Shown: positions 1 through 6,860, counted from the stretch's first letter. The stretch is 12,454 bases of DNA from Paracoccaceae bacterium (GCA_030626365.1 DAOUPC010000045.1:1-12454); one strand, 5' to 3'. Notes: generated by a model from the sequence alone, not told the origin. A program made the numbers and translations.

Positions 1-376
1 GATACCCCTGTGTCAGATCATATTCAAAGCAGGTCCCGACCCCGACAAACCGGCGCAACCCGGCCCGGACAGCCCCCTGCGCCATTGCCAGTGTGCCGGA
101 CAGACAATCAAGATTGCGACCAGATGTCAGGTACTTACCCGGCTCGGCATACCATGCAAGATGGATGCACATATCAATATCGCCAAACGTGTTGGCCCAC
201 CAATCGCCGGTTTCGCCAAAAAGGTCGGGCGTTTCAACAACCTGCCCCATGCCATCCGGTCGCGCCGTCGACCCTTTGCGCACAACGCAGCACACATCGG
301 CCCTGTGTGCATTCAGTACCCGCAAAACTGCACGACCGACAAAGCCCGTTGCCCCCGTAAGAAGAACCCGCGCCAT
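1..376 (-). CDS. NAD-dependent epimerase/dehydratase (short-chain reductase type), C-terminus beyond window
   Basis: Only the first 125 residues lie in the window. Translating the complement from the ATG at 376 gives a start MARVLLTGATGFVG, with the Rossmann dinucleotide-binding motif GxxGxxG at residues 8-14. A conserved HLAWYAEPGKY stretch follows near residue 72, and GVGTCFEYD near 112-120, a stretch typical of the sugar-nucleotide epimerase/reductase branch of extended SDR proteins. The YxxxK catalytic motif should lie just past the edge and cannot be checked. The ATG shares one base with the TGA of the methyltransferase gene (TGATG), so it is the next gene of the same operon. As no other reductase is visible, it is the best candidate for reducing the 4-keto group of the CDP-sugar made by the upstream genes; C-4 epimerisation is the alternative. 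The family call is firm; the substrate is inferred. Confidence 0.85.
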   Translation of the reverse strand, partial: MARVLLTGATGFVGRAVLRVLNAHRADVCCVVRKGSTARPDGMGQVVETPDLFGETGDWWANTFGDIDMCIHLAWYAEPGKYLTSGRNLDCLSGTLAMAQGAVRAGLRRFVGVGTCFEYDLTQGY

Positions 377-1593
377 CAGTCGATCTTTAACGTGGGAACA
401 GCCGTCACAAACCGTGTGCCCAGCTTTGCCAGCCCGGCATTCTGCGCCCGGATTTCCGCGCCGATGTTCCACGGGAAAATTACCAGATAATCCGGGCGGT
501 CACGTTCCAGCGCGGCGGGCGCGCGAATGGGGATATGGCTACCCGGTAAAAGCTTGCCGATCTTCGAGGGGGCCGCATCGCAGACAAACGGCAACAAATC
601 CGGCCTGACCCCGGCAAAGTTCAGCAATGTGTTGCCCTTGGCCGCAGCCCCATATGCGGCGACGGATTTACCATCGGCGCGGGCCTGCAACAGGAACCGC
701 AGAAAATCGTTTTTGACCGTCTCTGCCTTGTCCTGAAAGGCGGTGTAATAGGCGTCCTGCCCCATTCCCTGCGCAAATTCGGCATCGCGCACCGCACCAA
801 GGCCGGGCTGTTCGCCATGGTCCGCATCGATCCGGCAGGCGTAAATGCGCAAGGAACCACCATGCGTCGCCAGTTCCTCGACATCGAACACCCGCAACCC
901 GGCGCCATGCATGATTGCCTCGACCGAAAGCAGCGAAAGATACGAGAAATGTTCGTGATACACCGTATCGAACTGATTGGATTGGACCAGCCGCAACAGG
1001 TGCGGAAATTCCAGTGTGACCACCCCTTGTGGCTTTAGCGCCGTGCATAGGCCACGGGTAAAGTCATTAATATCAGGCACATGCGCATAGACATTGTTGC
1101 CAAGGATCAGATCGGCCTTGTCCAGATCAGCGGCCATTTCTTCGCCAAAAAACGCCTGTAACACGGGGATTCCAATTGCCTCGGCTGCCTCGGCGGTGCC
1201 TTGGGTTGGCTCGACCCCAAGACAGGGAATTCCGGCCGCGACAAAGTTTTTAAGCAAATAACCATCATTCGAGGCAACCTCGATCACATGGCTGTCGCCA
1301 TTCAGCCCAAGACGCGCGGTGATCATTTCAACATAGCGCGCCGCATGATCCAGCCAACTGCGCGAGGTGGACGAATAATAGGCGTAATCAGCCGAAAACA
1401 GCGCATCTGCGGCGGCAAAATCCTCGGTCTGGACCAGACGGCAGGTCGGGCACGCCTTAAGGCGCAGCGGAAAGGTGGTTTCCGGGCGCATCAGATCGTC
1501 GGGCGACAGATAGGCATTGGACGGCGGCGCATGGCCCAGATCAAGGAAATCAAGGGTCAGGGCGGTTTGGCAATGGCGACAGGTCGGAATCAT
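376..1593 (-). CDS. SAM-dependent sugar C-methyltransferase (TylC3/TcaB9-like)
   Basis: A 405-residue three-part methyltransferase of the family that adds a methyl to a ring carbon of 4-keto-6-deoxy sugar nucleotides. Counting from the ATG at 1593, an N-terminal zinc module has Cys pairs CRHC (residues 5-8) and CPTC (48-51). The SAM-binding loop is VIEVASNDGYLL (about 103-114). A YHEHF motif (about 212-216) carries the Tyr/Glu/His catalytic residues known from TcaB9. The C-terminal domain with GAAAKGNT near 315-322 is also typical. The start is chosen at ATG 1593 because it forms a 4-base ATGA overlap with the preceding epimerase gene. A TTG at 1605 is in frame, but the AAGGA ribosome site would abut it; AAGGA lies 12 bases before the ATG. 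Members of this family act on 3-C or related positions of NDP-sugars; the exact carbon and product cannot be read from sequence. Confidence 0.88.
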   Translation of the reverse strand: MIPTCRHCQTALTLDFLDLGHAPPSNAYLSPDDLMRPETTFPLRLKACPTCRLVQTEDFAAADALFSADYAYYSSTSRSWLDHAARYVEMITARLGLNGDSHVIEVASNDGYLLKNFVAAGIPCLGVEPTQGTAEAAEAIGIPVLQAFFGEEMAADLDKADLILGNNVYAHVPDINDFTRGLCTALKPQGVVTLEFPHLLRLVQSNQFDTVYHEHFSYLSLLSVEAIMHGAGLRVFDVEELATHGGSLRIYACRIDADHGEQPGLGAVRDAEFAQGMGQDAYYTAFQDKAETVKNDFLRFLLQARADGKSVAAYGAAAKGNTLLNFAGVRPDLLPFVCDAAPSKIGKLLPGSHIPIRAPAALERDRPDYLVIFPWNIGAEIRAQNAGLAKLGTRFVTAVPTLKID

Positions 1594-2132
1594 AAAGGGG
1601 GACAATCCTTGAGGGGGCTAAGGTCACGGTCACGGTCAGACATATTGGCGGGCGGCAGGGGCCAGTTGATGCCCAGCCCCGGATCAAGCGCGCTGATCCC
1701 GCCCTCGTGCCCCGGCCTGTATGCGGCCGAGTGGGAATACTGTAATTCACAATCAGGTTCCAACGTCTGGAACCCATGCGCGAACCCTTTGGGAATATAG
1801 ATCGCATTGTGCGTATCGGCGTCCAGGGCAACCGCGCAATGTTGGCCAAACGTGCCGGACCCGGTGCGCAAATCAACGATCACATCCCAGACCCGCCCAC
1901 GCAGACAGCGCACCAACTTGACCTCGCCCGCCGGTTCGCGCTGAAAATGCAAACCGCGCAGGGTGCCCTTGGCGGTGCTGAAAGACAGGTTCATCTGCAC
2001 CCATATCGTGTTCAGCCCGTGTGCCGTAAATTCCGCGTCGCAATAGGTGCGGGCAAAGAATCCACGCGAATCGTTGCGTCGTTCCAGGGCGATTTCATAG
2101 GCACCGGACAGGGGCAGTTCGCGAAATATCAT
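1590..2132 (-). CDS. rfbC: RmlC-family NDP-4-keto-6-deoxyhexose 3,5- (or 3-/5-) epimerase
   Basis: 180 residues, the usual RmlC length, with a cupin fold expected. Visible RmlC hallmarks are RGLHFQ with the catalytic base His62, VKLVRC with Lys72, the IPKGFAHGF segment (113-121), Tyr132 in LQYSHSA (the second catalytic residue), and a C-terminal SDRDR stretch that supplies the Asp partner of the histidine. The enzyme epimerises carbons next to the 4-keto group of a 6-deoxy sugar nucleotide. The classical substrate is dTDP-linked, but the neighbours make a CDP-linked sugar, so a CDP substrate is inferred here. The start is the ATG at 2132, which overlaps the dehydratase stop as ATGA. The open frame runs further upstream only inside that gene. 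Whether it acts at C3, C5 or both is not decidable from the sequence. Confidence 0.9.
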   Translation of the reverse strand: MIFRELPLSGAYEIALERRNDSRGFFARTYCDAEFTAHGLNTIWVQMNLSFSTAKGTLRGLHFQREPAGEVKLVRCLRGRVWDVIVDLRTGSGTFGQHCAVALDADTHNAIYIPKGFAHGFQTLEPDCELQYSHSAAYRPGHEGGISALDPGLGINWPLPPANMSDRDRDLSPLKDCPPL

Positions 2133-3172
2133 GGCGCACCAAAGGCGCGTATCTGCGCCAGGGACTGCGCGGAAACTGGCGCGCCATTTGCCACGGCACG
2201 ATACCATTCAATCGTCTTTTCAACCGCTTGCCCAAAATCCCAGCGCGGCGCATAGCCCAGATCGGCCCGCGCGCGTTCTATATCAAGGCTTAGCAGGCCC
2301 GCCTCGTGTGGGGCATTTGGGTCGGTGCGGTCATCCCATTCGCCCGGCCAGTGGGCCAGCGCAGTTTCGACCAGATCGACAACCGGGCGCACGTCCCGCA
2401 ATTCAGGCCCGAAATTGTAACTGTCCGCCAGCGCGCCCCCATCCATCAGCGCCCTGGCCAGACGCAGATAACCCGAAAGCGGTTCAAGAACATGCTGCCA
2501 CGGGCGACGCGCCAACCGGTTACGCACCGGGATCGGCTGGCCAGCGGCCAACGCACGGGCAATATCGGGCACGATCCGGTTTTCGGCCCAGTCACCGCCA
2601 CCAATCACGTTTCCGGCCCGCGCCGAAGCGATCCGCACCGGCGAATTGCCAAAGAACGATTTGCGAAAGCTGGAGATCACCAATTCGCACCCCGCCTTTG
2701 AGGCGCTATAAGGATCATGCCCGCCAAGCGGGTCGCCTTCGCGATAGGGATGCACCCATTCGCGGTTTTCATACACCTTGTCGGTGGTGATCATCACCGC
2801 CGCGCACGGGTGGTCAAGGTCACGCAGCGCCTGCAACATATGCGCCGTGCCCATGACGTTGGTATCCCATGTCGCCAGCGGGTCGTCATATGACGCCAGC
2901 ACCAGCGGTTGCGCGGCAAGGTGAAACACCACATCCGGGCGGGCATCCTGCACGCGGGTGCGCAGGGTATCGGGGTCGCGGATATCACCAATCCGGTGGT
3001 CTGTCCGCCCCGCCAGCCCAAGCTGGTCAAACAGCGACGGATCTGTGTCCGGCGCCAGCGCGACACCGTAGACCTGCGCGCCCAGTTCGGTCAGCCAAAG
3101 CGACAGCCAGGCCCCCTTGAACCCGGTGTGCCCGGTAACCAGAACCCGTTTGCCTGCCCAAAAATCGTTCAT
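2129..3172 (-). CDS. rfbG: CDP-glucose 4,6-dehydratase
   Basis: 347 residues; converts CDP-D-glucose to CDP-4-keto-6-deoxy-D-glucose using tightly bound NAD. It is an extended SDR. The Rossmann motif GHTGFKG is at residues 14-20, and the FHLAAQPLV segment follows at about 83-91. TTDKVYEN (129-136) carries the Thr-Asp-Lys set that distinguishes the CDP-glucose dehydratases from the TDE of dTDP-glucose dehydratases. Y155-S-A-S-K159 is the YxxxK pair. GNVIGGGDWAENRIVPD (187-203) is a very typical RfbG signature. The start is the ATG at 3172, because it overlaps the rfbF stop by four bases (ATGA) and gives the family's MNDFWAGKRVLVTG type of N-terminus; the frame open upstream lies inside rfbF. 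With rfbF it commits glucose-1-phosphate to the CDP-6-deoxyhexose route. Confidence 0.95.
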   Translation of the reverse strand: MNDFWAGKRVLVTGHTGFKGAWLSLWLTELGAQVYGVALAPDTDPSLFDQLGLAGRTDHRIGDIRDPDTLRTRVQDARPDVVFHLAAQPLVLASYDDPLATWDTNVMGTAHMLQALRDLDHPCAAVMITTDKVYENREWVHPYREGDPLGGHDPYSASKAGCELVISSFRKSFFGNSPVRIASARAGNVIGGGDWAENRIVPDIARALAAGQPIPVRNRLARRPWQHVLEPLSGYLRLARALMDGGALADSYNFGPELRDVRPVVDLVETALAHWPGEWDDRTDPNAPHEAGLLSLDIERARADLGYAPRWDFGQAVEKTIEWYRAVANGAPVSAQSLAQIRAFGAP

Positions 3173-3948
3173 CCGCGCAGGGATTCCCATGTTTTCCAGG
3201 GCGCTGTGCCTGCGGCCCACATCTCTTCCAACTGGGTCTTGTCGCGCAGCGTGTCCATGGCCATCCAGAACCCATCATGTTTCCACAAGGCCAGTTGGCG
3301 GTCACGCGCCAGCCCCTCTAGGGGGGCCTGTTCGAATATGGTTGTGTCATCATCCACCCGGTCCAGAACCGAGGGTTCGCACACCATAAAGCCGCCGTTG
3401 ATCCAGCGGTTATCGCCCTGGGGCTTTTCATGAAAGCTGGTGACGCGGTCGCCGTCGGTTCCTAACGCGCCAAACCGCCCCGCAGGCTGAATGGCCGTCA
3501 CGGTTGCCTCGCAGCCCTGATCACGGTGAAACGCCACAAGCCCGGAAATATCCACATCACTGACGCCATCGCCATAGGTCAGGCAGAATGTATCATCCAG
3601 AAAATCACGCACCCGCCGGATGCGCCCGCCCGTCTGGGTATGTTCGCCCGTATCGACAAGGGTGATCTTCCACGGTTCGGCGCTTTGGTTATGGACCTGC
3701 ATCGCGTTGTTGGACAAATCAATCGTCACATCCGACATGTGCAGAAAGTAATTGGCGAAATATTCCTTGATCATATAGCCTTTGTAGCCACAGCAGACGA
3801 CGAAATCATTGATCCCGTGGGTGCCGTACAGCTTCATGATATGCCAGATGATGGGCCGTCCGCCGATTTCGATCATCGGTTTGGGGCGCAGGTGGGATTC
3901 TTCGCTGATGCGTGTTCCCAGACCCCCGGCAAGAATGACTGTTTTCAA
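3169..3948 (-). CDS. rfbF: Glucose-1-phosphate cytidylyltransferase
   Basis: 259 residues from the chosen start, close to the normal family length. It makes CDP-glucose from CTP and alpha-D-glucose-1-phosphate, the entry step of the operon. The nucleotide-binding motif LAGGLGTR lies at residues 6-13, with RPKPM at 21-25, the metal-binding YGDGVSD at 125-131, EKPQGDNRWINGGFMV at 174-189, and FWMAMDTLRDK near the end. The start is a TTG at 3948: it gives the family's (M)KTVILAGG N-terminus and has CAGGG about seven bases upstream. A GTG at 3981 is in frame but would add 11 atypical residues and has no ribosome site; the ATG ending at 3981 is in another frame. First gene of the operon; 254 bases separate it from rpsI, and the S9 terminator lies in between, so it needs its own promoter. 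I found only a weak candidate around 3985-4010. Confidence 0.93.
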   Translation of the reverse strand: MKTVILAGGLGTRISEESHLRPKPMIEIGGRPIIWHIMKLYGTHGINDFVVCCGYKGYMIKEYFANYFLHMSDVTIDLSNNAMQVHNQSAEPWKITLVDTGEHTQTGGRIRRVRDFLDDTFCLTYGDGVSDVDISGLVAFHRDQGCEATVTAIQPAGRFGALGTDGDRVTSFHEKPQGDNRWINGGFMVCEPSVLDRVDDDTTIFEQAPLEGLARDRQLALWKHDGFWMAMDTLRDKTQLEEMWAAGTAPWKTWESLRG

Positions 3949-4150
3949 TGAACTGCCCTGTTTTGCTTGCGGATTGACCACATGAATTTGTTACACTGAT
4001 CAGCCTTTTGCCACAAGCAGGACCGGGGCCAAGAAAGGAGATCGGCGGAAACATTCCAAGGAACCTTTGAATAACCCATCTGGTTTGAAAAATGCCCGGC
4101 GTTGGGTTGTTAATGGGTTTCCGAATACACGTGAGAGCAGGCCACCAAAC

Positions 4151-4183
4151 GAAAAAGGCCGCGCAAAACTGCGCGGCCTTTTC
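4151..4183 (-). terminator. Rho-independent terminator of rplM-rpsI
   Basis: A perfect inverted repeat with arms 4153-4164 and 4171-4182, core GGCCGCGC/GCGCGGCC, extended by A:T pairs, around a six-base loop. Read on the minus strand it ends in a run of T, and it starts 20 bases after the rpsI stop. The A:T flanks make it look bidirectional, but no plus-strand gene ends here. Confidence 0.9.
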
Positions 4184-4202
4184 AAATGCTTGATCCCAAA
4201 GC

Positions 4203-4691
4203 TTAACGCTTGGAGAACTGGAAGCTCTTACGGGCCTTGGCCTTACCGTATTTCTTACGCTCGACCACGCGGCTGTCGCGGGTGATAAAGCCAGCAGCTT
4301 TCAATGCGCCGCGCAGGGACGGCTCATAGATCTGCAATGCTTTGGAAATACCGTGCTTGACCGCGCCGGCCTGACCGGACAGACCGCCGCCCTTGACGGT
4401 GGCCATCACGTCGAACTGGTCGACAACACCGGCCACCTGAAACGGCTGGCGCAGGATCATCTGCAGCACCGGACGGGCGAAATAGGCGTCCATTTCCTTA
4501 CCGTTCACGATAACCTTGCCGGAACCGGGCTTGATCCAGACGCGGGCAACCGCATCCTTACGCTTGCCAGTGGCATAGGAACGGCCCAGTGCGTCGCGAA
4601 CAGGTTCGCGCGGGGTGATTTCGACCTCGGCGGCTGCAACGATGCCGGCCACCTCGTTCAGGTCTTCGAGTGTGTTGATTTCATCAGCCAT
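4203..4691 (-). CDS. rpsI: 30S ribosomal protein S9 (uS9)
   Basis: 162 residues. The first 35 or so (MADEINTLEDLNEV...) form the acidic N-terminal extension common in alphaproteobacterial S9. The conserved S9 domain follows, with YATGKRKDAVARVW near 39-52, the GGGLSGQAGAVKHGI region near 101-115, and the invariant C-terminus ending KSFQFSKR, whose basic tail reaches the P-site tRNA in the 30S subunit. The ATG at 4691 is four bases after the rplM stop. A GGAG ribosome site eight bases upstream is embedded in the end of rplM, so the two are translationally close. Standard rplM-rpsI operon, followed by a strong terminator. Confidence 0.98.
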   Translation of the reverse strand: MADEINTLEDLNEVAGIVAAAEVEITPREPVRDALGRSYATGKRKDAVARVWIKPGSGKVIVNGKEMDAYFARPVLQMILRQPFQVAGVVDQFDVMATVKGGGLSGQAGAVKHGISKALQIYEPSLRGALKAAGFITRDSRVVERKKYGKAKARKSFQFSKR

Positions 4692-4695
4692 GCGT

Positions 4696-5154
4696 TCAGC
4701 TCCGCGTGTTTTTCTTGTTCATGGATGCAACATCCAGAACATCGGGGCTTTGCGCCTCGTGGGGGTGATCGGTGCCCGCATAGACGCGCAGGTTGGTCAT
4801 CTGCACACGAGCCAGCTTGTTGCCGGGCAGCATCCGCTTGACGGCCTGGGTCACCACGCGCTCGGGGTGATTGCCTTCAAGGATCTGCGCCTTGGTGCGC
4901 GACTTGATCCCGCCGGGGTGGCCAGTGTGCCAGTAAAAGTTTTCTTCGCGCTTTTTACCGGTCATCTGCACCTTTTCGGCGTTGATGATGATGACATTGT
5001 CACCCATGTCCATATGCGGCGTGAAGGTCGCCTTGTGCTTACCGCGCAGGCGCATGGCAACGATCGAAGCAAGACGGCCCAGAACGATGCCTTCGGCATC
5101 AATCAGGATCCATTTCTTTTCGATCTCTGCCGGAGTTGCAGAATAGGTTTTCAT
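4696..5154 (-). CDS. rplM: 50S ribosomal protein L13 (uL13)
   Basis: 152 residues. Typical L13 start MKTYSATPAEIEKKWILIDA, then GRLAS near 27-31, the RGKHKATFTPHMDMGDNVI block, YWHTGHPGG near 74-82, and VKRMLPGNKL near 109-118. It binds 23S rRNA early in 50S assembly. The start is the ATG at 5154, preceded by AGGA ten bases upstream; the frame stays open for 15 more codons, but those residues are not L13-like and lie in the leader. Transcribed from the promoter at 5221-5249 together with rpsI. In several bacteria L13 represses its own mRNA through the leader; see the hairpin at 5182-5204. Confidence 0.98.
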   Translation of the reverse strand: MKTYSATPAEIEKKWILIDAEGIVLGRLASIVAMRLRGKHKATFTPHMDMGDNVIIINAEKVQMTGKKREENFYWHTGHPGGIKSRTKAQILEGNHPERVVTQAVKRMLPGNKLARVQMTNLRVYAGTDHPHEAQSPDVLDVASMNKKNTRS

Positions 5155-5181
5155 TGCAGGGGTTTCCTGTTTGACGTGAAC

Positions 5182-5204
5182 AACAGGCACAACATGCACC
5201 TGCC
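5182..5204 (-). promoter_or_regulatory. Hairpin in the rplM 5' leader, possible autoregulatory site
   Basis: In the transcribed leader between the rplM promoter and start codon, CAGGTGCA and TGTGCCTG can pair (8 bp with two G-U pairs, three-base loop), with two more G-U pairs possible at the base. The remaining leader is short. L13 autoregulation through leader RNA is known in E. coli; the link here is inference from position only. Confidence 0.35.
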
Positions 5205-5220
5205 AAAATTCGATTGTCGG

Positions 5221-5249
5221 GTTTTATGCCGTCAGGCGGGTGCGGTCAA
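5221..5249 (-). promoter_or_regulatory. Sigma-70 type promoter of rplM-rpsI
   Basis: On the minus strand, TTGACC (5249-5244) and TAAAAC (5226-5221) are separated by exactly 17 bases. Transcription would begin near 5214, giving a leader of about 60 bases before rplM. The match and position are good for a housekeeping promoter in this group. Confidence 0.65.
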
Positions 5250-5290
5250 CACCATGATTGTCCATTTATCCCTGCAATATCAGCGCATTA

Positions 5291-5311
5291 CAAATAAGGT
5301 ATAATAATACC
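5291..5311 (-). terminator. Weak terminator-like hairpin after the thioesterase gene
   Basis: GGTAT/ATACC arms (5298-5302 and 5307-5311) around a four-base loop; on the minus strand it is followed by TTATTTG. It lies 25 bases past the thioesterase stop and upstream of the rplM promoter. The stem is only five base pairs and A/T rich, so this is tentative. Confidence 0.3.
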
Positions 5312-5335
5312 CCATTAATTTCACGCATTTCGACC

Positions 5336-5791
5336 TTATGGCGTGGGTTTCACAGGCGGATTCACGGGCGGATTCACGGGCGGAATCGAATATGTCATCG
5401 TCGCCCGTGCCACCGGCTTGTCCGAGCCGTGCGAAAACATCAGCACATCCCCCACCACCAGCGACCTGCCCAGTTTCAGCAATGTACCCCTGGCAATGAT
5501 GTCCTGCGCCGCGGCAGGTTTGCGCAGAAAATCCATCGACGAACTGGTGGTTACGGCCAGCGCCTCGCGGCCCAGCCGGGACAGGACCATCGCATAGACC
5601 GCCACATCGGCCAGCATGAACATCGACGGGCCGGACACGGTGCCACCGGGGCGCAAATGCCGATTTTCCACCAAAAGACGCATGGTGATGCCCCCGACAT
5701 CCAGGGTCTCGATGGCGAATTCCCTGATCACCTCTGGAAAAATCTCTTGCAGGTAGGCGGTCAGCTCTTTCTTGTTCAGCGCCAGTGACAT
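5336..5791 (-). CDS. PaaI-family hotdog-fold acyl-CoA thioesterase
   Basis: 151 residues, normal for a single hotdog domain. The helix region RPGGTVSGPSMFMLADVAVYA (48-67) matches the PaaI/YbgC-like signature, with Asp62 in the LAD position expected to activate water. TTSSSMDFLRKP (81-92) and ARGTLLKLGRSLVVGDVLMF (100-119) are the conserved strands. It should hydrolyse a thioester of CoA; the acyl group cannot be told. The ATG at 5791 has AAGGA five bases upstream. It diverges from the crotonase-fold gene across 70 bases, suggesting shared acyl-CoA metabolism. Odd feature: the C-terminus ends in PPVNPPVNPPVKPTP, a proline-rich tail encoded by a 12-base tandem repeat that lies outside the hotdog fold. 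Confidence 0.85.
   Translation of the reverse strand: MSLALNKKELTAYLQEIFPEVIREFAIETLDVGGITMRLLVENRHLRPGGTVSGPSMFMLADVAVYAMVLSRLGREALAVTTSSSMDFLRKPAAAQDIIARGTLLKLGRSLVVGDVLMFSHGSDKPVARATMTYSIPPVNPPVNPPVKPTP
5349..5384. repeat. Three tandem 12-base repeats in the thioesterase C-terminus
   Basis: Unit ttcacgggcgga on the plus strand at 5361-5372 and 5373-5384, with a third copy at 5349-5360 differing at one base. On the coding strand each unit encodes four residues, giving the PPVN/PPVK tail. Length is a multiple of three, so gain or loss of a unit keeps the frame. Confidence 0.9.
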
Positions 5792-5861
5792 GCGTTTCCT
5801 TCCCTTGTTTTGCCCCGTGTTCTGCCCCTAAAGTTGCCGCAATCACCATACGGAGGGCAAG

Positions 5862-6647
5862 ATGGCAATTCTGGAACGTAACGACAAAGGGGCCGTGGCG
5901 CACCTGACGATGAACGCGCCGGGGCGGCTGAATGCCCTGTCCGACGAAATGTTGGCGGCACTGCTGGCGCAATTCGACACGCTGGCCGCCGATCGCACGA
6001 TCCGGGCGGTGATCCTTTCGGGGGCGGGCAAGGCGTTTTGCGCCGGGCATGACCTGAAACAGATGACCGCCGCCAGGGCGGCCCCGGACGGTGGGCGGGC
6101 CTATTTCAGCGATCTGTTCAACCGCTGTACCCAGGTGATGCTGCGAATTCAGTCCCTGCCCCAGCCGGTCATCGCCCAGGTGCATGGGCTTGCCACCGCC
6201 GCCGGGTGCCAGTTGGTCGCGACCTGTGATCTGGCCGTGGCGGCGTCAGACACGCGGTTTGGCGTCAATGGCGTTAACATCGGCCTGTTCTGTTCAACCC
6301 CGATGGTCGCCCTGTCGCGCGCCATCCCCCGCAAACAGGCGTTTGAGATGCTGACCACCGGCGCATTCATCGATGCCCCCCGCGCCGAGACCCTTGGCCT
6401 GATCAACCGCGTGGTTGCCCCCGCCGATCTGAACGACGCAACCGACGCACTGGCCAACACCCTGGCGGATAAACTGGCCAGTGCGGTGCGGATCGGCAAA
6501 CAGGCGTTCTATGAACAACTGCAAATGCCGCTAGAGCAGGCCTATGCCTTTACCGGGGATGTCATTGTCAGCAACATGCTGGACGATGATACCGCCGAGG
6601 GAATCACCGCATTTATCGAAAAACGACCGCCAAATTGGAGGCAATAG
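5862..6647 (+). CDS. Crotonase-superfamily protein, ECHDC3-like (enoyl-CoA hydratase fold)
   Basis: 261 residues, typical for a single crotonase domain. The oxyanion-hole segments are FCAGHDLKQM (59-68) and HGLATAAGCQLVATCDLAVA (108-127), and GVNIGLFCSTPMVALSRAIPRKQAFEML (137-164) closely resembles the ECHDC3 branch. Compared with true enoyl-CoA hydratases, both catalytic glutamates are missing: the position equivalent to rat Glu144 is Gln117 and that of Glu164 is Gly137. Ordinary hydratase activity is therefore unlikely; ECHDC3 proteins themselves are poorly characterised. The ATG at 5862 has a strong GGAGGG ribosome site four bases upstream. The divergent neighbour is a thioesterase. No clear terminator follows, only an A/T-rich inverted repeat (6702-6707 with 6713-6718). 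Confidence 0.88.
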   Translation: MAILERNDKGAVAHLTMNAPGRLNALSDEMLAALLAQFDTLAADRTIRAVILSGAGKAFCAGHDLKQMTAARAAPDGGRAYFSDLFNRCTQVMLRIQSLPQPVIAQVHGLATAAGCQLVATCDLAVAASDTRFGVNGVNIGLFCSTPMVALSRAIPRKQAFEMLTTGAFIDAPRAETLGLINRVVAPADLNDATDALANTLADKLASAVRIGKQAFYEQLQMPLEQAYAFTGDVIVSNMLDDDTAEGITAFIEKRPPNWRQ

Positions 6648-6790
6648 ACATTCTGCCGAATTTCGGGTAAAATCACCTGTGAATAAGAAATAGTTCTGCA
6701 AAAACAACGCTATTGTTTCCAAATGAATTCTGTCAATTTGGGCAATAATGTGGCAAAAGATAGGCAGAGCTAACACTCTGGTACGATTTT

Positions 6791-6860
6791 AGGTCGCCGT
6801 GGGCGGAAGGTCCCTCCAGTCCGTCTCTCGCCGGACATGACCTTCCCGCCTCGGCGACCT
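6791..6860. repeat. 70-base imperfect palindrome forming a long stem-loop, identity unknown
   Basis: Outer arms AGGTCGCCG (6791-6799) and CGGCGACCT (6852-6860) pair perfectly over 9 bp. After a small internal loop, GGCGG-AAGGTC (6802-6812) pairs with GACCTT-C-CCGCC (6839-6850) over 11 bp with one bulged C. An inner GTCCG/CGGAC stem (6819-6823 with 6832-6836) closes an eight-base loop. No T run follows on either strand, which argues against a simple terminator. It could be a structured small RNA, a leader element for trmFO (140 bases downstream), or one copy of a dispersed palindromic repeat. I do not recognise an Rfam family. Confidence 0.75.

Noticed and set aside
3979..3983. GTG (and overlapping ATG) as the start of rfbF
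   Set aside because: The ATG is out of frame, and the GTG has no ribosome site and adds residues not typical of the family; TTG 3948 fits length, N-terminus and ribosome spacing better.
4067..4285. 72-codon plus-strand frame preceded by an AGGAG-like sequence
   Set aside because: Starts with TTG, crosses the rpsI terminator and ends inside rpsI antisense; the purine-rich stretch is too far upstream to act as a ribosome site.
5280..6185. 301-codon open frame on the minus strand
   Set aside because: Runs across the thioesterase in another frame and antisense to the crotonase gene; both of those have clear family motifs, this one has none.
6791..6860. Long stem-loop as a terminator of the crotonase gene
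   Set aside because: It lies 144 bases past the stop and has no T run on either strand; kept instead as an unexplained structured element.
6791..6860. Long stem-loop as SRP (4.5S) RNA because of the GGAAGG string
   Set aside because: The conserved SRP apical motif around GGAAG and AGCA is absent, and here GGAAGG lies in a paired stem.
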